Source: Microbacterium barkeri (GTDB lineage: Bacteria; Actinomycetota; Actinomycetes; Actinomycetales; Microbacteriaceae). From it: a stretch of DNA of 64,000 nucleotides. The translations under genes and the position numbers were made by a program. Positions 16,013 to 23,454 of the stretch are shown in pieces. Below the pieces are notes generated by a model that was not told the DNA's origin, did no database searches, and saw nothing but the letters and a program-made list of their open reading frames with translations. Each line of letters starts with the position of its first letter. The first letter of the stretch is position 1. Location: NCBI RefSeq assembly GCF_027921765.1, contig NZ_BSEJ01000004.1:62001-126000 (forward strand), written 5' to 3'.

Positions 16013-17182
16013 GTGACCACCGCCACCCCCGCCGTCCGCGAGATCGGCATCATCATGAACGGCGTCTCCGGGCGCATGGGCTACCGTCAGCACCTCGTGC
16101 GCTCGATCCTCGCGATCCGCGACGCGGGCGGCGTCGAGCTGCCCGACGGCTCGAAGGTGACGGTCCGCCCGCTCCTCGTCGGCCGCAGCGAGGCGAAGCT
16201 CGCCGAGATCGCCGCCCAGCACGGCATCGAGGACTACACGACCGACCTCGACGCGGCGCTCGCCGACCCGACCTGGGAGATCTACGCCGACTTCCTCGTG
16301 ACGAAGGCCCGCGCGACGGCGCTGCGCAAGGCGATCGCGGCCGGCAAGGCCATCTACACCGAGAAGCCCACCGCGGAGTCGGTCGAGGAGGCCGTCGAGC
16401 TCGCCCGCCTCGCGAAGGAGGCCGGCGTCAAGACCGGCGTCGTGCACGACAAGCTCTACCTCCCTGGCCTCCAGAAGCTCAAGCGCCTCATCGACTCGGG
16501 CTTCTTCGGCCGCATCCTCTCGGTCCGCGGCGAGTTCGGCTACTGGGTCTTCGAGGGCGACTGGCAGCCGGCCCAGCGCCCCAGCTGGAACTACCGCGCC
16601 GAGGACGGCGGCGGCATCATCGTCGACATGTTCCCGCACTGGAACTACGTGCTCGAGAACCTCTTCGGCGAGGTGAAGAGCGTCTACTCGCACGCGTCGA
16701 TCCACATCGCCGACCGCTGGGACGAGAAGGGCGAGCACTACGATGCGACCGCCGAGGACGCCGCGTACGGCATCTTCGAGCTCGACGGCGGCGTGATCGC
16801 GCAGATCAACTCCAGCTGGACCACGCGCGTCAACCGCGACGAGCTCGTCGAGTTCCACGTCGACGGCACGCACGGCTCGGCGGTCGTCGGCCTCTTCGGC
16901 GCGAAGATCCAGCCCCGCAACGCCACGCCGAAGCCCGTGTGGAACCCCGACCTCGAGGACACGCACGACTACGACGCCGATTGGCAGAAGGTCCCGACGA
17001 ACGACGTCTTCCTCAACGGCTTCCGCCAGCAGTGGGAGGAGTACCTCACGTCGTACGCGCTCGGCACCGACTACGCGTTCGACCTGCTCGCGGGCGCGCG
17101 CGGCGTGCAGCTGGCCGAGGCCGGTCTCGAGTCGAGCCGCACGGGCGCCAAGGTCGTCCTGCCCGAGCTGACCCTGGAGTGA
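16013..17182 (+). CDS. Gfo/Idh/MocA-family oxidoreductase (DUF993-associated)
   Basis: About 389 residues. The Rossmann start IGIIMNGVSGRMGYRQH is an unusual GxSGRMG nucleotide loop rather than GxGxxG, and it binds a long insert before DFLVTKARATALRKAI. The EKP motif is present as IYTEKPTAESVEE. GTG at 16013 is chosen because AAGGAAG (16000-16006) lies 6 nt upstream; an ATG at 15992 has no such site. Together with the two following genes it forms a compact unit behind its own operator. Family members shuttle hydride on sugars; a typical first step would be oxidation of one sugar hydroxyl. Substrate unknown. Confidence 0.8.
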   Translation: MTTATPAVREIGIIMNGVSGRMGYRQHLVRSILAIRDAGGVELPDGSKVTVRPLLVGRSEAKLAEIAAQHGIEDYTTDLDAALADPTWEIYADFLVTKARATALRKAIAAGKAIYTEKPTAESVEEAVELARLAKEAGVKTGVVHDKLYLPGLQKLKRLIDSGFFGRILSVRGEFGYWVFEGDWQPAQRPSWNYRAEDGGGIIVDMFPHWNYVLENLFGEVKSVYSHASIHIADRWDEKGEHYDATAEDAAYGIFELDGGVIAQINSSWTTRVNRDELVEFHVDGTHGSAVVGLFGAKIQPRNATPKPVWNPDLEDTHDYDADWQKVPTNDVFLNGFRQQWEEYLTSYALGTDYAFDLLAGARGVQLAEAGLESSRTGAKVVLPELTLE

Positions 17183-17187
17183 GTCGG

Positions 17188-18393
17188 ATGACGGAGCACT
17201 TCACCCTCGTCGCCGCCGACGGCGGCCTGAGCCGCGTCGCGCTCAACGACGCGGGCGTCTACACGAAGCCGCAGAAGGCGCTGCGCAGCCGCGTCGCCTA
17301 CGCGGCCGCGCACGTCGTGCCGGTCGTCTGGGGCGACAACACCCCCGGTCAGCCCGCCCAGATCGACTGGGACGCGACGCTCGGCTTCCGCCGCGCCGTG
17401 TACTCGTGGGGTCTCGGGGTCGCCGACGCCATGGACACCGCCCAGCGCAACATGGGTCTCGACGCGACGGCCGTGCGCGAGCTGATCAGCCGCAGCGCCG
17501 AGGTGGCGCGCGAGGAGGGCGGCTCGGTCGTCGTCGGCGTCAACACGGATCACGTCGAGGAGCACACGATCTCGCTCGACGCCGTGATCGACGCCTACAA
17601 GGAGCAGCTGCACTTCACGGAGGAGCAGGGCGCCGGCCCCGTGCTCATGGCGTCGCGCCACCTCGCGCGCGTCGCGACAAGCGCGACCGACTACCTGCGC
17701 GTCTACGGCGCCGTCCTGCAGGCCGCGACGACCCCGGTCGTCCTGCACTGGCTCGGAACGGCGTTCGACCCCGAGCTGGCCGGCTACTTCGGCGCCGACG
17801 ACTGGGAGACCGCGTCGAACACGCTCGTGCGCATCATCGAGGAGAACCCCGGCAAGGTGTCGGGCGTCAAGATGAGCCTCCTGAACGCCGAGTCCGAGGT
17901 GGCCGTGCGCGAGCGCCTGCCCGAGGGCGTGCGCATGTACACGGGCGACGACTTCAACTACGTCGGGCTCATCGGCGGCGCCGACGTCCCCGCGGCGACC
18001 CAGCCGGCGGCGACCCCGGGAGCGACGCGGACCCACTCCGATGCCCTGCTCGGCGCATTCGCGGCGATCACCCCGGTCGCCTCCGCGGCCATCCAGGCGC
18101 TCGACGCGGGCGACCCCGACGAGTACCTGCGCATCCTCGGCCCCACCGAGGAGCTCAGCCGCCAGGTCTTCGCCGCGCCGACGTACTTCTACAAGACGGG
18201 CGTCGCGTTCCTGTCGTGGCTGAACGGCCATCAGTCCGCGTTCCAGATGGTCGGAGGCCTCCACTCGGCCCGCAGCATCCCCCATCTCTCCCGCATCGTC
18301 GAGCTCGCGAACGCCGCGAACGCCCTCGAGGACCCCTCGCTCGCGGCCGCACGGTGGAGCGACTACCTGCGTCTGAACGGAGTCGGAGCATGA
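17188..18393 (+). CDS. DUF993 family protein, DHDPS-like TIM barrel
   Basis: A 401-residue protein of the DUF993 family, distantly related to dihydrodipicolinate synthase-type lyases/aldolases. A lysine in the expected Schiff-base region is seen in KVSGVKMSLLNAE (about residue 229), and YTGDDFNYVGLIGG follows. No signal peptide. It begins 5 nt after the oxidoreductase stop and overlaps the isomerase-like gene by 4 nt. Retro-aldol or dehydratase chemistry on a keto-sugar would suit both fold and neighbours, but no activity is established for the family to my knowledge. Downstream insertions relative to DHDPS (residues ~265-290, Ala/Thr-rich) are notable. Confidence 0.75.
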   Translation: MTEHFTLVAADGGLSRVALNDAGVYTKPQKALRSRVAYAAAHVVPVVWGDNTPGQPAQIDWDATLGFRRAVYSWGLGVADAMDTAQRNMGLDATAVRELISRSAEVAREEGGSVVVGVNTDHVEEHTISLDAVIDAYKEQLHFTEEQGAGPVLMASRHLARVATSATDYLRVYGAVLQAATTPVVLHWLGTAFDPELAGYFGADDWETASNTLVRIIEENPGKVSGVKMSLLNAESEVAVRERLPEGVRMYTGDDFNYVGLIGGADVPAATQPAATPGATRTHSDALLGAFAAITPVASAAIQALDAGDPDEYLRILGPTEELSRQVFAAPTYFYKTGVAFLSWLNGHQSAFQMVGGLHSARSIPHLSRIVELANAANALEDPSLAAARWSDYLRLNGVGA

Positions 18394-19256
18394 GCGTCCC
18401 GCACCCGCGCCTGTCGATCAACCAGGCGACGATCAAGTACACGACGGTCGCCGAGGCCGTCCGGGTCGTGCAGGACGCCGGCATCGGCGCGATCGGCCTG
18501 TGGCGCGAGCAGGTGCAGGAGGCGGGTCTCGACGAGTCGGCGCGCATCATCGCCGACTCCGGCCTGCGCTACTCCACGCATTGCCGCGGCGGATGGTTCA
18601 CCGTCGAGGAGGGCCCCGCACGCCGCACGGCGATCGACGACAACCGCCGCGCGATCGAGGAGACCGCGACGCTCGCCGCCGCAGGCGCCGAGGGCTCGCG
18701 CGCCGTGCTCGTCCTCGTCGTCGGCGGACTGCCGGAGGGGTCGCGCGACCTCGTCGGCGCCCGCGAGCGGGTCCGCGACGCGGTCGCCGAGCTCGCGCCC
18801 GATGCGCGTGCCGCGGGCGTGACGCTCGCCCTCGAGCCGCTGCATCCGATGTACGCGTCGGACCGGTCGGTGCTCTCGACGCTCCCCCAGGCGCTCGACA
18901 TCGCCGCGGACTTCGACCCGTCCGTCGTCGGCGTCACGGTGGACACGTTCCACATCTGGTGGGACCCGGATGTGCTCGCGCACATCGAGCGCGCGGGTCG
19001 CGAGGGCCGCATCGCGACCTACCAGGTGTGCGACTGGAAGACGCCGCTCGAGGCCGACAACCTCCTGTCGCGCCACTACCCGGGCGACGGCATGATCGAC
19101 TTCGGCCCGATGACCCGCGCCGTCGAGGCGACCGGGTACGACGGCGACATCGAGGTAGAGCTGCTCAACCAGTCCATCTGGGACACCGCGCCGGCCGAGG
19201 CCGTGCGCCGCACGATCGCGGGCTTCGACTCCGCGGTCGCCCCACACCTCGTGTGA
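18390..19256 (+). CDS. Sugar phosphate isomerase/epimerase-like TIM barrel (AP_endonuc_2)
   Basis: A 288-residue xylose-isomerase-like TIM barrel. Metal-site style residues appear in LALEPLHPMY (Glu, His), VTVDTFHIWWDP (Asp, His) and GDIEVELLNQ (Glu). The family covers epimerases, isomerases and keto-sugar dehydratases that use one divalent metal. ATG at 18390 overlaps the DUF993 stop. Paired with a Gfo/Idh oxidoreductase this fold often works on 3-keto or 2-keto sugars. A strong hairpin terminator follows at 19262. Confidence 0.82.
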   Translation: MSVPHPRLSINQATIKYTTVAEAVRVVQDAGIGAIGLWREQVQEAGLDESARIIADSGLRYSTHCRGGWFTVEEGPARRTAIDDNRRAIEETATLAAAGAEGSRAVLVLVVGGLPEGSRDLVGARERVRDAVAELAPDARAAGVTLALEPLHPMYASDRSVLSTLPQALDIAADFDPSVVGVTVDTFHIWWDPDVLAHIERAGREGRIATYQVCDWKTPLEADNLLSRHYPGDGMIDFGPMTRAVEATGYDGDIEVELLNQSIWDTAPAEAVRRTIAGFDSAVAPHLV

Positions 19257-19261
19257 CCCGC

Positions 19262-19288
19262 GGGAGGGTGCGCCGCGCGCACCCTCCC
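19262..19288 (+). terminator. Strong hairpin ending the DUF993 unit
   Basis: A perfect 12-bp stem (GGGAGGGTGCGC, 19262-19273; complement 19277-19288) with a 3-nt loop, 5 nt after the stop codon. It separates the operon from the LacI gene, which has its own leaderless promoter. Confidence 0.85.
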
Positions 19289-19314
19289 GCCCCCTCCGGC
19301 GATAGGCTCAGCGG

Positions 19315-20346
19315 ATGACCGACACCACGGTGCGCACCGGCGGAGCGCCCACGCTCCATGACGTCGCGCGCGAGGCCGGCGTCTCCCTCGCCACGGCGTC
19401 GCGCGTGCTCAACGGCTCCACCCGCAAGGTGGCCGAGGCCTATCGCGAGCGCGTGCAGGCCGCAGCGGACCGCCTCGGCTACACCGCGAACCTCTCCGCG
19501 CAGGCGATCGCCCGCGGGACGTCGGCGACGGTGGCCCTGCTCGTCGCCGACATCGCGGACCCCTACTTCGGCCAGATCGCCTCGGGCGTCGCGCATGCGG
19601 CCGACGAGGCCGGCCTCATCGTCACGATCGCGATGACCGAGCGCGACCCGCAGCGCGAGGTCGCCCTCGTGCGGGCGCTGCGCGGCCAGCGGCCCCGCGG
19701 CATCGTGCTCGCGGCGTCACGCGACACGGCGAGCGACGCCGACGCGCTCACCGCCGAGATCGCCTCCGTCCAGTCGACCGGCGGACGCGTCGTCACGCTC
19801 GGCGCCGCCCTTCCCGGAACGCGCGTCGTCGCGTACGAGAACGAGGCCGGCGCCCGCGCGCTCGCGGGGAAGCTCACCGCCCTCGGATATCGCGACGCCG
19901 TCGTGCTCGCCGGCCCTGAGGGCCTGCGCACCTCGGACGACCGTCTCGCCGGCTTCACCGCCGGCTTCGCGGATGGCGGCGGCGCGACGCCGCGGATCGT
20001 CCGCGGCCAGATCTCGCGCGATGCCGGCTACGAGGCGACCGCGCGCCTCCTCGAGGAGGGCCTCGGGCCCGGGACGCTGCTCTTCGGGATCAGCGACGTC
20101 GTCGCGATCGGCGCGATCTCGGCCATCCGCGATGCCGGGCGCGCGCCCGGCTCGGATATCGCCGTCGCGGGTTTCGACGACATCGCCACGGGACGCGATG
20201 TGACGCCCGGTCTCACGACGGTGCACCTTCCCCTGGAGGAGCTCGGCGCCCAGGCGCTCCGCGCCGCCGTCGAGGACGACTGGACGCCGCCCGCGCCAGT
20301 GTCGCTCGAGGTGCTCGTCCGCGACAGCACGCCTCCGCGCCAGTGA
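19315..20346 (+). CDS. LacI-family transcriptional regulator (pectin module)
   Basis: A 343-residue repressor: N-terminal helix-turn-helix TLHDVAREAGVSLATASRVLNG (about residues 12-33), hinge near 60, then a periplasmic-binding-protein-like effector domain (ADIADPYFGQIASGV; GFDDIATGRDVTPGLTTV). A -10-like TAGGCT (19303-19308) stands 6 nt before the ATG, so the mRNA is probably leaderless and its expression independent of the operon upstream. By position it is the best candidate to bind the AAGCGCTT/AAGCGTTT sites at 6264, 8402, 9846 and 15959. No such site lies in its own promoter. The effector may be a rhamnogalacturonan-derived sugar. Confidence 0.88.
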   Translation: MTDTTVRTGGAPTLHDVAREAGVSLATASRVLNGSTRKVAEAYRERVQAAADRLGYTANLSAQAIARGTSATVALLVADIADPYFGQIASGVAHAADEAGLIVTIAMTERDPQREVALVRALRGQRPRGIVLAASRDTASDADALTAEIASVQSTGGRVVTLGAALPGTRVVAYENEAGARALAGKLTALGYRDAVVLAGPEGLRTSDDRLAGFTAGFADGGGATPRIVRGQISRDAGYEATARLLEEGLGPGTLLFGISDVVAIGAISAIRDAGRAPGSDIAVAGFDDIATGRDVTPGLTTVHLPLEELGAQALRAAVEDDWTPPAPVSLEVLVRDSTPPRQ

Positions 20347-20431
20347 CCCGGCGGCCTCGTGGGGCAGACGACGCGACTCCGGGCCATCCTGGGATCCCGT
20401 GTCTCAGTTCTCGCCGGAATGGCCGCCGGAT

Positions 20432-20605
20432 ACCCACGTCAGGTGAGACACGGACACCCACCCCGGCCACCCGTGTCTCACCACGCGCCGAAAACGCCCG
20501 CGCATAACCACGTCAGGCGAGACACGGACTCCCACCCCGGCCACCCGATGTCTCACTACACGCCGAAACCGCCCCCGGATAACCCACGCACCCGAGACAC
20601 TGACA
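20432..20605. repeat. Array of palindromic TGAGACA/TGTCTCA repeats, array A
   Basis: Two and a half direct copies of a unit of about 75-85 bp. Each has CCACGTCAGG, then GAGACACGGAC, CCCACCCCGGCCACCCG, and TGTCTCAC, followed by ACGCCGAAA. The outer GTGAGACA and TGTCTCAC are inverted, so each unit can fold. The third copy is cut after CCGAGACAC. The array lies between the convergent LacI and sigma-factor genes and contains the sigma-factor stop codon (20556). Related units form array B at 53698-54062, also between convergent genes. Confidence 0.8.
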
Positions 20606-21494
20606 CGTCGCGCCACGCGCCTAGCTTGTCGGGATTGCGCACGACCCACAGCGCGCGGATGCCGTGCTCGGCGACCTCGACACTCACCGTCGCGAGCACG
20701 GCGCCCGCCGCATCGAGCGCGACGAGCCCCGGCGTCCCATTCACGAGCATCTCCCGGACGACCAGGTCGGGCTGCCGTTCCCGGACACCCGCGAAGAACC
20801 GCGCGATCGCCTCTGCTCCGACGATCGGCTCGCGGGCCGCGCTCACGCGCCCGCCCCCGTCCACCGTCGCGACGGCCGTGGCCTCCAGCTGTTCCACGAG
20901 ACCCGCGACGTCGCCGGTCTCCCACGCGACCTTGAACGCCGCGACCGATCGGGCGAGCTCGCCGCGGGTCACGCGAGCCCGGCCCTCCGTCCGCACCCGG
21001 CGCCGAGCCTGAGAGGCGAGCTCCCGGCAGGCGCCGGCGCTGCGGCCCATGACCTCCGAGATTTCCGCGAAGCTGAACCCGAAGACGTCGTGCAGCACGA
21101 ACGCGACGCGCTGCGGCGCGGTCAGGCGCTCGAGCAGCACGAGCACCGCCATGCTGAGCGTCTCCTCGGCCGCGACCGCGTCGAGCGGGTCGGGCGAGAG
21201 GCCGAGCACGGCCGCGTCGGGCACGGGCTCGGGCAGCCACGGGCCCACGTAGCTCTCGCGCTTCACACGCGCCGACTTCAGGACATCGAGGCAGACGCGG
21301 CTGACGGCCGTCGTGAGCCACGCAGCGCGATTGCCGATCGCCTCGCGTCCCTCCGCCGACAGGGCGTACCAGCGCGCAAGCCCCTCCTGCACGGCGTCCT
21401 CGGCTTCGGACACCGAGCCCAGGAGCCGGTATGCGACTCCCATGAGGTGACGGCGCACCCCCGCGTCGACGGCCGGGTCGGGTCTCGCGCTCAT
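20556..21494 (-). CDS. ECF41-type RNA polymerase sigma factor with SnoaL-like C-terminal domain
   Basis: About 312 residues. The region 2/4 core has SEAEDAVQEGLARW and FSFAEISEVMGRSAGACREL. It carries the ECF41 linker YVGPWLPEP and a C-terminal SnoaL-like extension with DGGGRV and NPDKL, the two conserved blocks known to modulate ECF41 sigma activity without an anti-sigma factor. The ATG at 21494 is preferred over the one at 21509 because a CTGACA-N16-CGTC promoter on the same strand (21537-21512) would start transcription near 21506. After NPDKL the protein runs about 19 further residues encoded by repeat array A, so its tail seems to have been replaced by repeat DNA. The divergent operon at 21636 carries the same promoter and is the likely target. 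Confidence 0.88.
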   Translation of the reverse strand: MSARPDPAVDAGVRRHLMGVAYRLLGSVSEAEDAVQEGLARWYALSAEGREAIGNRAAWLTTAVSRVCLDVLKSARVKRESYVGPWLPEPVPDAAVLGLSPDPLDAVAAEETLSMAVLVLLERLTAPQRVAFVLHDVFGFSFAEISEVMGRSAGACRELASQARRRVRTEGRARVTRGELARSVAAFKVAWETGDVAGLVEQLEATAVATVDGGGRVSAAREPIVGAEAIARFFAGVRERQPDLVVREMLVNGTPGLVALDAAGAVLATVSVEVAEHGIRALWVVRNPDKLGAWRDVSVSRVRGLSGGGFGV

Positions 21495-21511
21495 CTCGCC
21501 CACTCTCATCC

Positions 21512-21537
21512 GACGAATCTCGCCGCACGGATGTCAG
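21512..21537 (-). promoter_or_regulatory. ECF-type promoter driving the sigma-factor gene
   Basis: On the minus strand CTGACA (21537-21532), exactly 16 nt, then CGTC (21515-21512). It matches the promoter of the divergent operon in both elements and spacing, consistent with autoregulation by the sigma factor. Confidence 0.7.
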
Positions 21538-21562
21538 GGGCGGTGATCCGGGTGGGTCCAGG

Positions 21563-21588
21563 CTGACACATCCCGCGCCCGCCTCGTC
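21563..21588 (+). promoter_or_regulatory. ECF-type promoter driving the ABM/DoxX operon
   Basis: CTGACA (21563-21568), 16 nt, CGTC (21585-21588), about 48 nt before the ATG at 21636. It is the mirror of the minus-strand promoter at 21512-21537. Confidence 0.7.
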
Positions 21589-21635
21589 AGTCCTTCCGAA
21601 GGCGGCGAGCGCGCCGCCCCGACCGAGGAGAGACC

Positions 21636-21938
21636 ATGGAACCGCAGCAGGCTGTCTTCATCAACGTGTTCGCCGTCGAGCCCGACCGCCAGGGCGAGCT
21701 CGTCGCCCTTCTGACCGAGGGAGGAGAGCAGGTCATCCGGCACCGCCCGGGCTTCACGAGCCTCTCGATCTACGCGTCGCGAGACGGGCGGAGCGTCGTG
21801 GGAGTCGCCGGATGGGAGCGCGCGGAGGACGCGGCCGCCACCCAGGCCGCCCCGGATGCCGCCTCCTACGCCACGCGCGCCGCGGCCGTGGGGACGCCTG
21901 CTCCGGGTCTCTACACCCTCGCCGCCGAGATCCGCTGA
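21636..21938 (+). CDS. Antibiotic-biosynthesis-monooxygenase (ABM) domain protein
   Basis: A 100-residue single-domain ferredoxin-like alpha/beta protein: FINVFAVEPDRQGELVALL, then PGFTSLSIYASRDGRSVVGVAGWE. ABM proteins are small dimeric, cofactor-free oxygenases or reactive-compound scavengers; the substrate is unknown. A GAGGAG site precedes the ATG. It lies in the ECF41-controlled operon with a DoxX-like membrane protein. ECF41 sigma factors typically control small redox enzymes of this kind, so a role in oxidative or quinone stress is plausible. Confidence 0.82.
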   Translation: MEPQQAVFINVFAVEPDRQGELVALLTEGGEQVIRHRPGFTSLSIYASRDGRSVVGVAGWERAEDAAATQAAPDAASYATRAAAVGTPAPGLYTLAAEIR

Positions 21939-21944
21939 GCCGCC

Positions 21945-22295
21945 ATGCTCGTCGCGACCTTCATCGTCCTCTGCGTCACAGCAGCCGCGAATGCCGCCAT
22001 CGCGATCGCGGATGTCCTGCGCGCGGAGTTCGTGCTGGCGAACTCGGCGGAGGTGGGCGTTCCGCAGCGGTGGCTGCCCGCGCTCGCCGCACTCAAGGCC
22101 GCGGGCGCGGCCGGGATCCTCCTCTGGTTCACCCACGTGCCTGTCATCCCGGTTCTCGCGGGTGTCGGCCTCGTCTTCTTCTACCTCGCGGCGATCGCCG
22201 TGCATGTGCGCACGGGGGTGCTCCACAACCTCGCCTTCCCGGGCGCGTACCTCGCGCTCGCCGTCGCGTCGCTGTGGCTGATCCTCGCGGCGTGA
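21945..22295 (+). CDS. DoxX-like family membrane protein
   Basis: A 116-residue protein with four hydrophobic spans (about residues 1-25, 45-60, 65-87, 97-115), with RWLPALAALKAAGAAGILLW and an HVRTG turn typical of the DoxX-like family. It starts 6 nt after the ABM stop and ends 9 nt from the convergent LacI gene. DoxX-like proteins often accompany ECF41 sigma factors; a link to redox or membrane stress is family-based inference. Confidence 0.82.
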   Translation: MLVATFIVLCVTAAANAAIAIADVLRAEFVLANSAEVGVPQRWLPALAALKAAGAAGILLWFTHVPVIPVLAGVGLVFFYLAAIAVHVRTGVLHNLAFPGAYLALAVASLWLILAA

Positions 22296-22304
22296 CCGCC
22301 CGGG

Positions 22305-23282
22305 CTATGCCGTCGCGCGGACGACGACCTGCGGCTCGAAGCGCACGTGCTCCCCGGGCGACTGCGCGAGCAGCTCGATCGCCGTCGCGCCGAGCAGCTC
22401 GGCGGGCTGGCGCACCGACGTGAGCGGCACGACCGTCGACGCGGCGAAGTCGATGTCGTCGTACCCCACGAGCGCGACGTCGTCGGGCACCCGCACGCCG
22501 CCCGTCATCGTGAGCGCCTGCAGCAGGCCGACCGCGACGAGGTCGTTCGCGGCGAAGATCCCGTCCGGTCGCCTGCCGGTCGGGCGGCGCAGCAGCGCCT
22601 CCCCCGCTGCGCGGCCGTGCCGCACCGTGAGGTCGTCGATCTCGACGCGCTCGAGCGCGGCACCCGCAGCGGATGCCGCGGCGCGCGCCCCCTCGAAGCG
22701 GTCGCGCACCTGACGGAGCCCGCTCGGGCCGCCGACGAACGCGATCCGCGTGCATCCGCGCGCCAGCAGGTGCTCTGTCGCGAGCCGCCCGCCCTTCCGG
22801 TCGTCCACGGAGACGGTCGACAGACCATCCGAGTCGCCCTCGTGATCGACGAGAACGACCGGCACGCCGCGCTCCGCGAGGCGCTCGAAGTGCTCGAGGT
22901 CGCCGGTCAGCGGCGTCGCGATGACCCCGCTCGCGCGCTGCTCGGCGAACAGGTCGACGAGCCGGCGCTCGCGCTCGCCGTCCCGCGCGCTGTCGGACAC
23001 GAGCACCGACAGGCCGTCCTGCTCCGCACGCGCGTCGGCACCGCGGGCGACATCGGCGTAGAAGGGGTTGCGCATGTCGAGCACGATGAGCCCGACGCTG
23101 CGGCTGCGGCCCGCGCGCAGCTGCCGCGCGGCGTCGTTGCGCACGTATCCGAGATCGCGGATGGCGCGGCGCACGCGCTCGACGGTCTCCGGGGCGACCC
23201 GTTCGGGATGGTTGAGGGCGTTGGACACCGTGCCGGCCGAGACGCCGGCTGCCGCGGCGACATCCTTCACGTTGACGGTCAT
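22305..23282 (-). CDS. LacI-family regulator of L-rhamnose catabolism (RhaR-like)
   Basis: 325 residues: helix-turn-helix VKDVAAAAGVSAGTVSNALN (residues 5-24), YVRNDAARQLRAGRSR hinge, and an effector domain with LDMRNPFYADVARG and GYDDIDFAASTVVPLTSV. It has a GGGGAGG ribosome site and a -10-like TACGAT (minus strand, 23305-23300). It is transcribed away from the rhamnose isomerase gene, and the pseudo-palindrome at 23424-23437 downstream of that gene's promoter is its likely operator. A LacI-type rhamnose repressor is common in Actinobacteria, where it replaces the AraC-type RhaS/RhaR of enterobacteria. Confidence 0.85.
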   Translation of the reverse strand: MTVNVKDVAAAAGVSAGTVSNALNHPERVAPETVERVRRAIRDLGYVRNDAARQLRAGRSRSVGLIVLDMRNPFYADVARGADARAEQDGLSVLVSDSARDGERERRLVDLFAEQRASGVIATPLTGDLEHFERLAERGVPVVLVDHEGDSDGLSTVSVDDRKGGRLATEHLLARGCTRIAFVGGPSGLRQVRDRFEGARAAASAAGAALERVEIDDLTVRHGRAAGEALLRRPTGRRPDGIFAANDLVAVGLLQALTMTGGVRVPDDVALVGYDDIDFAASTVVPLTSVRQPAELLGATAIELLAQSPGEHVRFEPQVVVRATA

Positions 23283-23379
23283 CCGCCACCTCCCCGATCA
23301 TCGTATCCGGGAGGCGTCGGATGGCCCGGTCGCGACGGACGTCGTCCGCATCGGATGACTGCCGTGACGGCCGCGCCGG

Positions 23380-23437
23380 TTGACCTCGCGCCGGCGCTGT
23401 GCCATCATGAACACGACGATCGATTGAATCGTTTTAA
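23380..23437 (+). promoter_or_regulatory. Promoter and operator of the rhamnose isomerase gene
   Basis: TTGACC (23380-23385) and CATCAT (23403-23408), 17-nt spacer. The pseudo-palindrome TTGAATCGTTTTAA (23424-23437), centred on CG, lies about 15 nt after the -10 and is the likely LacI-type operator. Confidence 0.7.
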
Positions 23438-23454
23438 AGCGAAAGGCACTGTCG

